Part shown: in pieces, positions 1 to 6,324 of the stretch | How positions within the stretch are numbered: position 1 is the stretch's first letter | How the letters are laid out: each line of letters starts with the position of its first letter | Source: Elusimicrobiota bacterium | GTDB taxonomy: Bacteria; Elusimicrobiota; Elusimicrobia; Elusimicrobiales; Elusimicrobiaceae | Length of the DNA: 8,995 bases | Assembly: GCA_031259485.1 (NCBI GenBank) | Contig: JAIRLH010000087.1 | Location: 1 to 8,995 of the forward strand | Direction of reading: 5' to 3' | Notes under the pieces: model-generated | Database searches by the model: none | What the model was told of the DNA's origin: nothing | Seen by the model: the letters and a program-made list of their open reading frames with translations, nothing else | Program-made: the position numbers and the translations under genes

Positions 1-1
1 C

Positions 2-124
2 TTAATAAAACTCCCCGTGGGCGAAGTCAACGGCGCGCTGATTAAACCGGCTGAGCTTTACGAAGGCTTCTTCACCATGCCCGCCTACTGTCTTGATCCA
101 ATTAAAAAAATCATAGACAGCTAA
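2..124 (+). CDS. pilM: PilM-like fragment, 5' part, ending at an in-frame TAA
   Basis: This is an open frame of 40 codons entering from the left edge and ending at TAA 122-124. Its last residues (PIKKIIDS) read as an amphipathic helix. The same frame immediately after the stop reads KCNTKNVVVSLAPNFSIYR, which resembles the helix-then-strand element of PilM actin-like domains (a hydrophobic strand followed by a P/N-containing turn). The stop therefore seems to fall inside one domain rather than between two genes. There is no ribosome binding site and no other start codon between the stop and the GTG at 188. The start of the gene lies outside the window. Assignment to PilM rests on continuity with the downstream frame; on its own the fragment is too short to identify. 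Confidence 0.5.
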   Translation, partial: LIKLPVGEVNGALIKPAELYEGFFTMPAYCLDPIKKIIDS

Positions 125-187
125 AAATGTAATACTAAAAACGTCGTAGTAAGCCTTGCGCCCAACTTCAGCATATACCGCCATTTC

Positions 188-1444
188 GTGACGCAGGATA
201 TCGCGCGCAAATACTGGAAGAAGTCAATACCGCTGCAGGCGCGCAAATATATACATTATCCTTTTGAACGTTGCGTTTATGACTATTATATATATCCTTT
301 TTATGCGCCGCTGAGCAAAACAAAAAGGCTGGGGGTGGTGTTTACGCTCACGCCGGCGCGCATAGCCGCCACGATAGAAGCCGGCATGAAATCGCTGGGT
401 CTTAATCTCGTCGCGCTGGAGGCATCCCCGCTTTCCATATACCGCCTGTTCAGCCACACGGATAAAGAAGCTCCGAGCGACGGCGGCAGCTTATACGCCA
501 ATTTCACAAGCCATTTGGGGCAGTTTTTGTTCTCTCTCAACAATATCCCCGTGCTGCTGAGGGAAGTTGAAGTCAACCGCGCGCTGGGCGGGCACAACAG
601 ACTGGAGGTTAACAACTGCATAGATTTCGTCTCCAAACAGCTGGAAAAGAATCCTTTTGAAGACACCGCGGTAATATCCGACGACGGAGACTTCTGGGCT
701 CCCATAATTGAGGGCGAAGTTAAACGCCCCGTGCGGCGTTGGCGCCTGTCTAATATATTCGGGTTTAAGGTTGAAGGCTTTTCCGAAATAGCTCCCGTGG
801 GAGCGGCCCTTAAATTCGTAAACCGGAAAGTGGCCGACATTGATTTGTTTCGCAAAAACCGCTCGACGGAGGAGGAGGTGCGCGGCATTATCGCGGTGTG
901 GAAGGTCGCGGGTTTGGCTGCTTTGCTTATGCTGCTGTGGTGCGGCTTGCGGCAGGTTTCGGCCACGCTGGCGACAAAGAGCCTCGCCTCCCAGATTATA
1001 GTTTCAGACGGCCAAGAGCCGGATTTTAAAGGTCTATACGCCAGCCAGATAAAAGAGAAAGTGAATACAATGTCTTCAAACGCAAAAACGCTGGACGCAA
1101 TGATAGATAAGGTAAGCTATACCGAAAAACTTTCCGCGCTGCCCTCCCTGCTGCCGGAGGAAATGTGGCTAACCAAGCTGGGCCTGAGCTATCCTTACAC
1201 CGTAAAAGCGTTTAAGGAACGCAAGTCAATGAAACTTGAAGGTTATGCCAGCACGCACGAAGGCCGCCAGAAAGAACTGCAGTATGGCAGCGCGTTCGCC
1301 GCGGCGATGGATAAATCGCCCGCGTTTGCCGATATCTGCAAAGGCACCGCCAAGATTGATTACGGCTATGACAATGCGGAAAAATCAAAAGTCACGCTGA
1401 TGAGCACGAAAATAACGCTTGACTGCGCTCAGGACGTCAAATGA
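188..1444 (+). CDS. pilM: PilM-PilN fusion, T4P inner-membrane assembly protein (5' end broken)
   Basis: Residues 1 to about 212 resemble the distal part of the actin-like PilM: an element IPLQARKYIHYPFE matches the PilM region in which a conserved helix leads to a '(A/R)xYIPFP' segment, followed by a 'GLNLVALEASPLSIYR' strand-helix unit. Residues 215-418 look like PilN: a short cytoplasmic IDLFRKNRS stretch (compare the PilN 'INLLP' motif that binds PilM), a membrane helix at about 234-254, then a periplasmic region with helical and ferredoxin-like character. In most T4P systems PilM is soluble and PilN is a separate bitopic protein; here they are one chain. GTG 188 is only the first possible start after the TAA at 122. 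It has no Shine-Dalgarno sequence, and recognisable PilM sequence extends upstream of it to 125, so 188 is probably not a native start. The gene ends in an ATGA overlap with pilO. I am confident of the PilN half and fairly confident of the PilM half. Confidence 0.75.
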   Translation: MTQDIARKYWKKSIPLQARKYIHYPFERCVYDYYIYPFYAPLSKTKRLGVVFTLTPARIAATIEAGMKSLGLNLVALEASPLSIYRLFSHTDKEAPSDGGSLYANFTSHLGQFLFSLNNIPVLLREVEVNRALGGHNRLEVNNCIDFVSKQLEKNPFEDTAVISDDGDFWAPIIEGEVKRPVRRWRLSNIFGFKVEGFSEIAPVGAALKFVNRKVADIDLFRKNRSTEEEVRGIIAVWKVAGLAALLMLLWCGLRQVSATLATKSLASQIIVSDGQEPDFKGLYASQIKEKVNTMSSNAKTLDAMIDKVSYTEKLSALPSLLPEEMWLTKLGLSYPYTVKAFKERKSMKLEGYASTHEGRQKELQYGSAFAAAMDKSPAFADICKGTAKIDYGYDNAEKSKVTLMSTKITLDCAQDVK

Positions 1445-2016
1445 AAACATTTTTGAACAATATAAAACAGGACCTCGTCGATGTAAAGAACATGCTCTCC
1501 GAGGGCAATTATAAACCTTTTGCCGTTCCGCTGATACTGACGGCCGCGCTTTGGTTCGGGCTGTGGTATCTTAATACCGCGGCCGCGCACCGCGTTGATG
1601 AGATAAAAAATAAAGTTGAAGCCCAGAAAGCGGAAAGGAGCAACGAGTCAGAGTACAAATCTTCCAAAGCTTTGTACGAAAGCCTTATCAAACGCCTGCC
1701 GCCCGATGCCAGTAAAGAAATGTGGTTGTTGTCTGAGATGCTTTCCATATTTACCAAAAACAATATCCAGCCCGCGCACACAGGCCAGCATAAGCTTGAG
1801 GACGGCGGGATTTTTACCATGGCCTACGTCACTTACGAGGTGGAAGTTGATTACGCCGCGTTGGGCAAACTGATTGAATCCATAGAAAACGCCGATAAGT
1901 TTTTAAGAATATCCGACCTGCAGGTGCAGCGCGCGGAAGGAAACCTGGGCAGGCTTAAGGCGGTATTCCGGGTTAACACGATATTCGTCAAAAACGGCGG
2001 CGGGGGGGAGAAATAA
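1441..2016 (+). CDS. pilO: PilO, T4P inner-membrane alignment protein
   Basis: A 191-residue bitopic protein with a short cytoplasmic N-terminus, one membrane helix at about 27-46, a charged coiled-coil stretch at about 50-87, and a C-terminal alpha/beta region of the kind that forms the ferredoxin-like fold of PilO. PilO pairs with PilN in the periplasm and, with PilP, connects the cytoplasmic PilM ring to the secretin. The ATG overlaps the pilMN stop as ATGA, and AGGA lies about 7 nt upstream inside pilMN, so translation is probably coupled. pilP begins 2 nt after its stop. Sequence conservation in PilO is low, so the call depends on topology, length and position between PilN and PilP. Confidence 0.85.
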   Translation: MKTFLNNIKQDLVDVKNMLSEGNYKPFAVPLILTAALWFGLWYLNTAAAHRVDEIKNKVEAQKAERSNESEYKSSKALYESLIKRLPPDASKEMWLLSEMLSIFTKNNIQPAHTGQHKLEDGGIFTMAYVTYEVEVDYAALGKLIESIENADKFLRISDLQVQRAEGNLGRLKAVFRVNTIFVKNGGGGEK

Positions 2017-2018
2017 TT

Positions 2019-2531
2019 ATGAAATCCAGCTCCTTTATATATAAAATTTCAGCGGCGGTTTTTTTGTGCGTTGCCGCGGTTGTTGCGTTTGCGCAGCGGC
2101 CTCAGGCGAATCAGCCCGAAGATAAAACAGCACCCGCGCATGTGTTCAAGCCCGAGACGAAGCGCGACCCTTTCATGTCCAAGCAGGAGATTGAATTAAT
2201 AGAATCCGCGCGCATAGCCGAGCAGAAACGGCGCGAGAGCGAGCGCAAGCGCCTTGAAGATCAGGAAAAGGCCCGCCGCGCCGAAATTGAAAAACAAAGG
2301 CTGCTGGAAGAAGAACTGCGCAAAAACCCCGCGCGCGAGATTATAAACAAAATCCGCGTGGACGGCATTGTGGCAAACGAGGTTATAATAAACGGCAGTT
2401 TTAAAGGCGTGGGCGACAGCGTGCTGGGCGCCAGGATAACCAAGGTAAGCGGAACCGGCGTAACTTTTATATATAAGGGTCAGACTTTTGTAAAAAAAGT
2501 CCCCGTAACCAGCGGGGTGGGAGTACTGTAG
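2019..2531 (+). CDS. pilP: PilP-like periplasmic protein with long charged coiled coil
   Basis: A 170-residue exported protein. An N-terminal signal peptide (about 1-25) ends in VAFA before Q26. An RDPF motif at 49-52 is typical of PilP-family proteins, where the N-terminal unstructured part contacts PilN/PilO. Residues 56-103 are almost entirely charged, rich in E, K and R, and likely a long helix or coiled coil. Residues 104-165 form a small beta domain with 'VDGIVANEVIING', 'GVGDSVLGARITKV' and 'VTFIYKGQTFVKKV', the pattern of the PilP/GspC homology region that docks on secretin N-domains. PilP is a lipoprotein in many species; here Cys17 sits within AVFLC, which is not a convincing lipobox, so it may be soluble or retained by an uncleaved helix. 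The start is supported by a GGGGGAG stretch 8 nt upstream. Confidence 0.8.
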   Translation: MKSSSFIYKISAAVFLCVAAVVAFAQRPQANQPEDKTAPAHVFKPETKRDPFMSKQEIELIESARIAEQKRRESERKRLEDQEKARRAEIEKQRLLEEELRKNPAREIINKIRVDGIVANEVIINGSFKGVGDSVLGARITKVSGTGVTFIYKGQTFVKKVPVTSGVGVL

Positions 2532-2552
2532 GAAGCGGCCGCGTCCTGTTAT

Positions 2553-2590
2553 TTTAATTCTCCCCGATAAGGAGAATTAAAGAGAGCGGG
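2553..2590 (+). repeat. Intergenic hairpin repeat, copy 1 (pilP-pilQ gap)
   Basis: An 11-bp perfect inverted repeat: TTTAATTCTCC at 2553-2563 pairs with GGAGAATTAAA at 2571-2581 around the 7-nt loop CCGATAA. It is followed by AAAGAGAGCGGG at 2579-2590. No T-run follows, so it is not a standard intrinsic terminator. Its outer stem AATTCTCC/GGAGAATT recurs in the pilC-pilin gap at 7580-7605, which suggests a dispersed repeat family. It ends 83 nt before the pilQ start codon. Confidence 0.7.
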
Positions 2591-2662
2591 GCGCCTTTGC
2601 AAACGCGGCGGAAATTAAGGATCGTAAAAATTTTGTAAGATTATTTAAATGCTTAGACAAAT

Positions 2663-2667
2663 GGAGG
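2663..2667 (+). promoter_or_regulatory. Ribosome binding site of pilQ
   Basis: GGAGG lies 6 nt before TTG 2674. This decides the rare TTG start, because the nearby ATGs at 2649, 2661 and 2668 are all in another frame, and the TTG opens directly on a signal peptide. Confidence 0.75.
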
Positions 2668-2673
2668 ATGTAA

Positions 2674-4242
2674 TTGAAAAGGTCAGTTTTATCTGTTTTT
2701 GCGGCGGCGCTGGTTGTGCTTGTGCCGCTGAGCGCGGCGGCGCAAACCGCCAAGGCGGAGCCGCGGGCCGCCGTCGTGCAGGATTTATCCTACGGCGACG
2801 ACAACGCCTCGCGCGACGAATCTTCTTTATATAAAGAAGTTGAGGCCAACTCACCGCTTGACAGGAAGGTAACCATCAGGGTCAACAATGTGCCCATAGG
2901 CACTTTTCTCAACAGCATTTCGGTGCAGTCCAAAATCAACTTCATCATGGGGGAAGAGTTTGCCGGCAAAAAAGTTTCCGCCTCCCTAAGCAACGTGACG
3001 GTAAGGGAAGCGCTGGACACGCTGCTGCGCGTGCAGGGCCTGACTTACCAGCGCATCGGCAAGAGCGACAGCTATGTTATCACCAAACGCTCCGATGAGG
3101 CGCCCAACGCGGTTACGAAAGTTTATACCTTAAATTATGTTTCCCTGCAGGGACAGAGTTCCGCGGCGCAGAGCCTTAACTCTTTGATGCCGCAGGATGT
3201 GACGTCATCGGCCATCAGCAGTGGCGGTAGTTCACATAGCGGCGGTTTCAGCAGCGATATGGGCGGCGGCCTGGGCGGCGGTATCGGCGGCGGCATATCG
3301 ATGGGCGGCGGTTCTTCCGGCGGCGGGGGCGGCGAGAACAGCCAGTCTGCAATTTTGGACATCATAAAAAGCGTGCTGACGAAGCAAGGCAAAATCGCCA
3401 TTGACGGCAGGACGAACAAACTTATCATCACCGACGTGGCGGAAGTATTCCCGCAGGTGGAAAATATTCTGGCCGAGCTTGACGTCAAAGCCCCGCAGAT
3501 TCTGATTGAGGCGCAGATTGTTGAGGTCAGCAAATCCAGCGGTTTTGACGTGGGCTTCACTTGGGGCGGCGAGAACGGCGCAATGGGCCAGTTCACAGGC
3601 GGCTCAAAGGAGCTTCCGTGGAGCTATTTTACCAGCAATCCTTCGGGCGGCATTTTAAAATGGTTCAGCACTGACGGCGATCCTACGTCAGGAGACCCTA
3701 TGAAGCTTGATTTCACGATGTTTTCCGTCCTGTTCAACGCCATAATGACCAACGGCGAAGCCCGCTCGCTCGGCAAACCGAAGGTCATCACTATGAACAA
3801 TAACGCCGCGGTAATTACCTCTTCAAGGGAGGCGGCGGTAAGCACCGTAACGAGGACCGACGGCGGCGGATCTTCCACCTCGCAGACTTCCGGCGTGGAG
3901 CGCAGAAGGGTCGGGTTGACTCTGACTGTCACTCCGCAGGTCAATAAAGAAGGTTATGTGACGCTTACGGTCGCGCCCTCGTATTCCGACCTTGTGGCTT
4001 CGGAAACAGGCCAGGGCAACTGGGACACGGTTACGCGCGCGGTGTCTACCCAGGTAAGAGTGAGAAGCGGCCAGACGGTAGTGCTGGGCGGCCTGCTTCA
4101 GTCAACGGAAAAGGAAAGCGTAAGCAAGGTGCCGTTCCTCGGGCAGATACCGGTGGTGGGCTGGCTCTTTACTTCCAAGCAGAAGAGCAAATCCACGACT
4201 GATTTGATTATTTTCCTCACGCCGACGGTGCTTTCGGAGTAA
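2674..4242 (+). CDS. pilQ: PilQ, T4P outer-membrane secretin
   Basis: A 522-residue secretin that forms the outer-membrane pore for the pilus. It begins at TTG with a good GGAGG site. A signal peptide covers about 1-23 (ends SAAAQ). Residues 65-139 form an STN/N0-type domain (VTIRVNNVPIGTFLNSI through SYVITKR). Residues 148-270 form a secretin N1-like domain (VYTLNYVSL through NKLIITDV and VENILAELDVKAPQ), interrupted at about 182-221 by a glycine/serine-rich insert. The secretin beta-barrel domain runs from about 276 to 520 and includes GKPKVITMNNNAAV, QVRVRSGQTVVLGGL and the family signature VPFLGQIPVVGWLF at 486-499, ending in TTDLIIFLTP. It is shorter than typical PilQ proteins because no AMIN peptidoglycan-binding domains precede the STN domain. 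A pilotin-binding tail is not evident. Confidence 0.95.
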   Translation: MKRSVLSVFAAALVVLVPLSAAAQTAKAEPRAAVVQDLSYGDDNASRDESSLYKEVEANSPLDRKVTIRVNNVPIGTFLNSISVQSKINFIMGEEFAGKKVSASLSNVTVREALDTLLRVQGLTYQRIGKSDSYVITKRSDEAPNAVTKVYTLNYVSLQGQSSAAQSLNSLMPQDVTSSAISSGGSSHSGGFSSDMGGGLGGGIGGGISMGGGSSGGGGGENSQSAILDIIKSVLTKQGKIAIDGRTNKLIITDVAEVFPQVENILAELDVKAPQILIEAQIVEVSKSSGFDVGFTWGGENGAMGQFTGGSKELPWSYFTSNPSGGILKWFSTDGDPTSGDPMKLDFTMFSVLFNAIMTNGEARSLGKPKVITMNNNAAVITSSREAAVSTVTRTDGGGSSTSQTSGVERRRVGLTLTVTPQVNKEGYVTLTVAPSYSDLVASETGQGNWDTVTRAVSTQVRVRSGQTVVLGGLLQSTEKESVSKVPFLGQIPVVGWLFTSKQKSKSTTDLIIFLTPTVLSE

Positions 4243-4274
4243 GAGACTTGTCGGTTTAACGATTTTGGGTTTTG

Positions 4275-4314
4275 CCCCCTCTCCCCTGCGCGGGAGAAGG
4301 GCGGGGCGAGGGGG
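4275..4314 (+). repeat. GC-rich nested inverted repeat (pilQ-pilB gap)
   Basis: Two nested pairings are visible: outer CCCCCTC (4275-4281) with GAGGGGG (4308-4314), and inner TCTCCC (4280-4285) with GGGAGA (4292-4297) around CTGCGC. They share bases, so they are alternative or partially overlapping folds. The general form, CCCTCTCCC then GGGAGA then a G-rich tail, resembles REP-like intergenic repeats found in many GC-rich bacterial genomes. No T-tract follows it. It starts 33 nt after the pilQ stop. Confidence 0.65.
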
Positions 4315-4315
4315 A

Positions 4316-4331
4316 TATAACGACGACGGCA
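4316..4331 (+). repeat. Short motif shared with the pilB-pilC gap, copy 1
   Basis: TATAACGACGACGGCA matches 15 of 16 positions with 6282-6297 in the next gap. It sits directly after the GC-rich inverted repeat and 130 nt before the pilB start. The function is unknown; the TATAAC could serve as a -10 element, but no convincing -35 is seen. Confidence 0.4.
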
Positions 4332-4372
4332 AATATCCCGTCCCTCTGTGGCGAAGGCCCCTTCGGGCTACC

Positions 4373-4393
4373 CCTTTTGATAAAAAGGAGCGG
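4373..4393 (+). repeat. Small hairpin with AAAGGAGCGG tail
   Basis: CCTTTT (4373-4378) pairs with AAAAGG (4383-4388) around the tetraloop GATA. The 3' arm runs into AAAGGAGCGG (4384-4393), a 10-nt sequence found again exactly at 7609-7618 and in a looser form at 2579-2589. It ends 67 nt before the pilB start, too far to be its ribosome binding site. Confidence 0.5.
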
Positions 4394-4448
4394 TAGGCAA
4401 AGCTTGACGAGATATTGAATAGCAGTTGCCGTGCATTACGGCGTTAAA

Positions 4449-4453
4449 AAGGA
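4449..4453 (+). promoter_or_regulatory. Ribosome binding site of pilB
   Basis: AAGGA lies 7 nt before ATG 4461. It favours this ATG over the in-frame GTG 30 nt upstream at 4431, which has no Shine-Dalgarno sequence. Confidence 0.65.
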
Positions 4454-4460
4454 CTTTCAT

Positions 4461-6209
4461 ATGGCAAAAAAGCTGGTTGAAATACTTGAAGAACAGGGCA
4501 AACTCAGCGCGGAGAATCTGGCAAAAGCGACGCTGCATTCGCAGCAGAACAATATCAGCATACAGGACGCGCTGGTAACGCTCGCCATCGTGAAGGAAGA
4601 CGACATCGCGATTGCCGTTTCAAAACAGCTTGCCGTGCCGTATGCGAGCAGGGAAAACGGCATTCTCTTCCCCGAGAAGGATCAGAACCTCGCGGATTTT
4701 GTAAACGAAAAGTACGCGCGGGATAACCTTGTCCTCCCGTTATTTGCGGAGGAAGGTTCCCTCGCCGTCGTAATGGCGGATCCTTCAAACGTTTTTCTTA
4801 TAGACAACCTTAAAATGATGACGGGTATGGAAATCCAGCCCTTCATAGCCAGCAAGTCCCAGCTGCTTACCGCGCTGGACAGTTTTTACACCAAAAAAAA
4901 TATGCTGGAGGAGGTAATTTCCGAAAAGATTGACGAAAATCTGGAATCCTCCGGTCCGCAGGAAAACCTGTCCGATCTGGCTTCCCCCGAAGGCAAACTG
5001 GACCTGGACAGGGACGCCGCCACCGGCCCCGGCACGCATTATGTCAAGATGGTCAACGCCATTCTGCGTCAGGCCATGACGGAGCGCACTTCCGATATCC
5101 ATCTTGAACTTTTTGACGAGCGCGTAAGTTTGAGATTTCGCATAGACGGCTCTCTGTACGAGCGCACTTCGCCACCCAAGGAAGCTGTTTCGGCCATTAT
5201 ATCGCGCATAAAAATCCTTTCTAAGCTGGACATCGCGGAAAAGCGTTTGCCGCAGGACGGCAGCTTTGCGGTAAAATTCCACAACCGCGTGATAGAGCTG
5301 CGCGTTTCCGTCTGCCCGACGGTTTTTGGCGAGAAGCTGGTTTTGCGTATTTTGGATAAAGGTTCCGGCGATTTGAATATTGACAAACTGGGCTTTGAGC
5401 CGCGTCAGAAGAAAGACTTCCTTGAAGCCTCGGCATTGCCGCACGGGCTTATCTTCCTTACGGGTCCCACGGGTTCCGGTAAAACCACAACTTTAAACGC
5501 GGTCTTAAGCACCATCAAAACGCCAGAGCTTAATTATATGACTCTGGAAGACCCCGTTGAATACAAACTTTCCGGCATAAGCCAGGTGCAGGTGAAGCCG
5601 CAGATAGGGCTCACTTTCGCCGCGGGCCTGCGCTCCTTCCTGCGTCAGGATCCGGACGTAATTCTGGTCGGCGAGGTGCGCGACAGCGAGACGGCCGAAT
5701 CCTGCCTGAAAGCCGCGATGACGGGCCATTTGGTGCTTTCCACGCTGCACACCAACGAGGCTATCGGCGCGGTCCCCCGCATGATAGACATGGGAGTGGA
5801 GCCTTTCCTTTTGGCAAGCTCCCTCGCCCTTGTCGCCGCGCAGCGTCTTGTCAGGGTGCTGTGCCCGTATTGCAAGGTGCCGTATATACCCGCGCCGTCG
5901 CTGGTTGACCAAGCTCTTGCCGAATCCATGCTGTCCGCGCGCGATAAATCATCGTGGACTTTTTTTAAGCCCTCAGGCTGCCCAAAGTGCTCCGGCACGG
6001 GCTTTCAGGGCCGCAAAGCTATTTACGAAGTCTTTAAAGTCAACGAGGAAATGCGCAACACCATCTACAAAACCAGGGATTTGGTGGAACTTAAGAAGGC
6101 TGCCGTTTCCACCGGCGCGTGGACACTGCGTGCCAGCGCGTGGCGCAAAGCCGTAAAAGGCATAACCTCGGTGGAGGAAGTGCTTGCCGTCACCACGGCG
6201 GAAGAGTAG
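4461..6209 (+). CDS. pilB: PilB, T4P extension ATPase
   Basis: A 582-residue GspE/PilB-family hexameric ATPase, which would power pilus extension from the cytoplasmic face of PilC. Residues 1-150 form an MshEN-type N-terminal domain. The N2/linker region contains THYVKMVNAILRQA and TSDIHLE. The catalytic core carries Walker A GPTGSGKTTT (335-344), the Asp box LEDPVEY (from 362), Walker B DPDVILVGEVRD (397-408) and the His box TGHLVLSTLHTN (421-432). A zinc-type tetracysteine is formed by CPYC (468-471) and CPKC (507-510), typical of the extension ATPases PilB/GspE and usually absent from PilT. The length is normal for the family. ATG 4461 is preferred on ribosome-site grounds; GTG 4431 would add ten residues. 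The MshEN motifs lack their glycines, so cyclic-di-GMP binding is doubtful. Confidence 0.95.
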   Translation: MAKKLVEILEEQGKLSAENLAKATLHSQQNNISIQDALVTLAIVKEDDIAIAVSKQLAVPYASRENGILFPEKDQNLADFVNEKYARDNLVLPLFAEEGSLAVVMADPSNVFLIDNLKMMTGMEIQPFIASKSQLLTALDSFYTKKNMLEEVISEKIDENLESSGPQENLSDLASPEGKLDLDRDAATGPGTHYVKMVNAILRQAMTERTSDIHLELFDERVSLRFRIDGSLYERTSPPKEAVSAIISRIKILSKLDIAEKRLPQDGSFAVKFHNRVIELRVSVCPTVFGEKLVLRILDKGSGDLNIDKLGFEPRQKKDFLEASALPHGLIFLTGPTGSGKTTTLNAVLSTIKTPELNYMTLEDPVEYKLSGISQVQVKPQIGLTFAAGLRSFLRQDPDVILVGEVRDSETAESCLKAAMTGHLVLSTLHTNEAIGAVPRMIDMGVEPFLLASSLALVAAQRLVRVLCPYCKVPYIPAPSLVDQALAESMLSARDKSSWTFFKPSGCPKCSGTGFQGRKAIYEVFKVNEEMRNTIYKTRDLVELKKAAVSTGAWTLRASAWRKAVKGITSVEEVLAVTTAEE

Positions 6210-6243
6210 GGTTTTGAACGTCGCCACTGCGGGTAGGGAAGGG

Positions 6244-6258
6244 GCTTCGGCCCGAAGC
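6244..6258 (+). repeat. Small GC-rich hairpin (pilB-pilC gap)
   Basis: GCTTCG (6244-6249) pairs with CGAAGC (6253-6258) around a 3-nt loop GCC. A 5-bp CGAAG/CTTCG hairpin with loop GCCC sits in the preceding gap at 4352-4365, so the two may be relics of one element. The hairpin is not followed by a T-run, although a TTTT lies 7 nt further on. Confidence 0.45.
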
Positions 6259-6281
6259 GGACGCGGTTTTGCGGTTTGTAT

Positions 6282-6297
6282 TATAACGACGGCGGCA
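6282..6297 (+). repeat. Short motif shared with the pilQ-pilB gap, copy 2
   Basis: TATAACGACGGCGGCA differs by one base from 4316-4331. It lies 28 nt before the pilC start and just upstream of its AAGGGG ribosome binding site (6311-6316). Confidence 0.4.
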
Positions 6298-6324
6298 GCG
6301 ACATAAATCTAAGGGGTAAACTAT

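Noticed and set aside
122..124. Reassignment of TAA to a sense codon.
   Set aside because: TAA ends pilO, pilQ, pilC and the first pilin at sensible positions, and TGA and TAG also end genes here, so the standard code applies.
301..966. A 221-codon open frame on the minus strand opposite pilMN.
   Set aside because: It has no family resemblance and lies fully antisense to a recognisable PilM-PilN frame; long antisense frames are expected in this GC-rich codon usage.
2649..2834. A 61-codon plus-strand frame starting ATG just before pilQ.
   Set aside because: It overlaps the pilQ signal peptide and STN start in another frame, and the GGAGG site lies inside it at the right distance for the pilQ TTG instead.
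3135..3596. Minus-strand frame rich in proline.
   Set aside because: The proline runs are the mirror of the GGC/GGT glycine codons in the PilQ insert; it is a shadow.
4275..4314. Rho-independent terminator after pilQ.
   Set aside because: The hairpin is strong but is followed by ATATAACG, not a run of T.
4384..4393. AAAGGAGCGG as a ribosome binding site.
   Set aside because: No start codon of a supported gene lies within 5-12 nt; the pilB start is 67 nt away.
4431..4460. GTG 4431 as the pilB start.
   Set aside because: It has no ribosome site and adds ten residues not typical of the family; ATG 4461 has AAGGA 7 nt upstream.
4785..5444. A 219-codon minus-strand frame opposite pilB.
   Set aside because: It is antisense to conserved PilB domains and resembles no known family.
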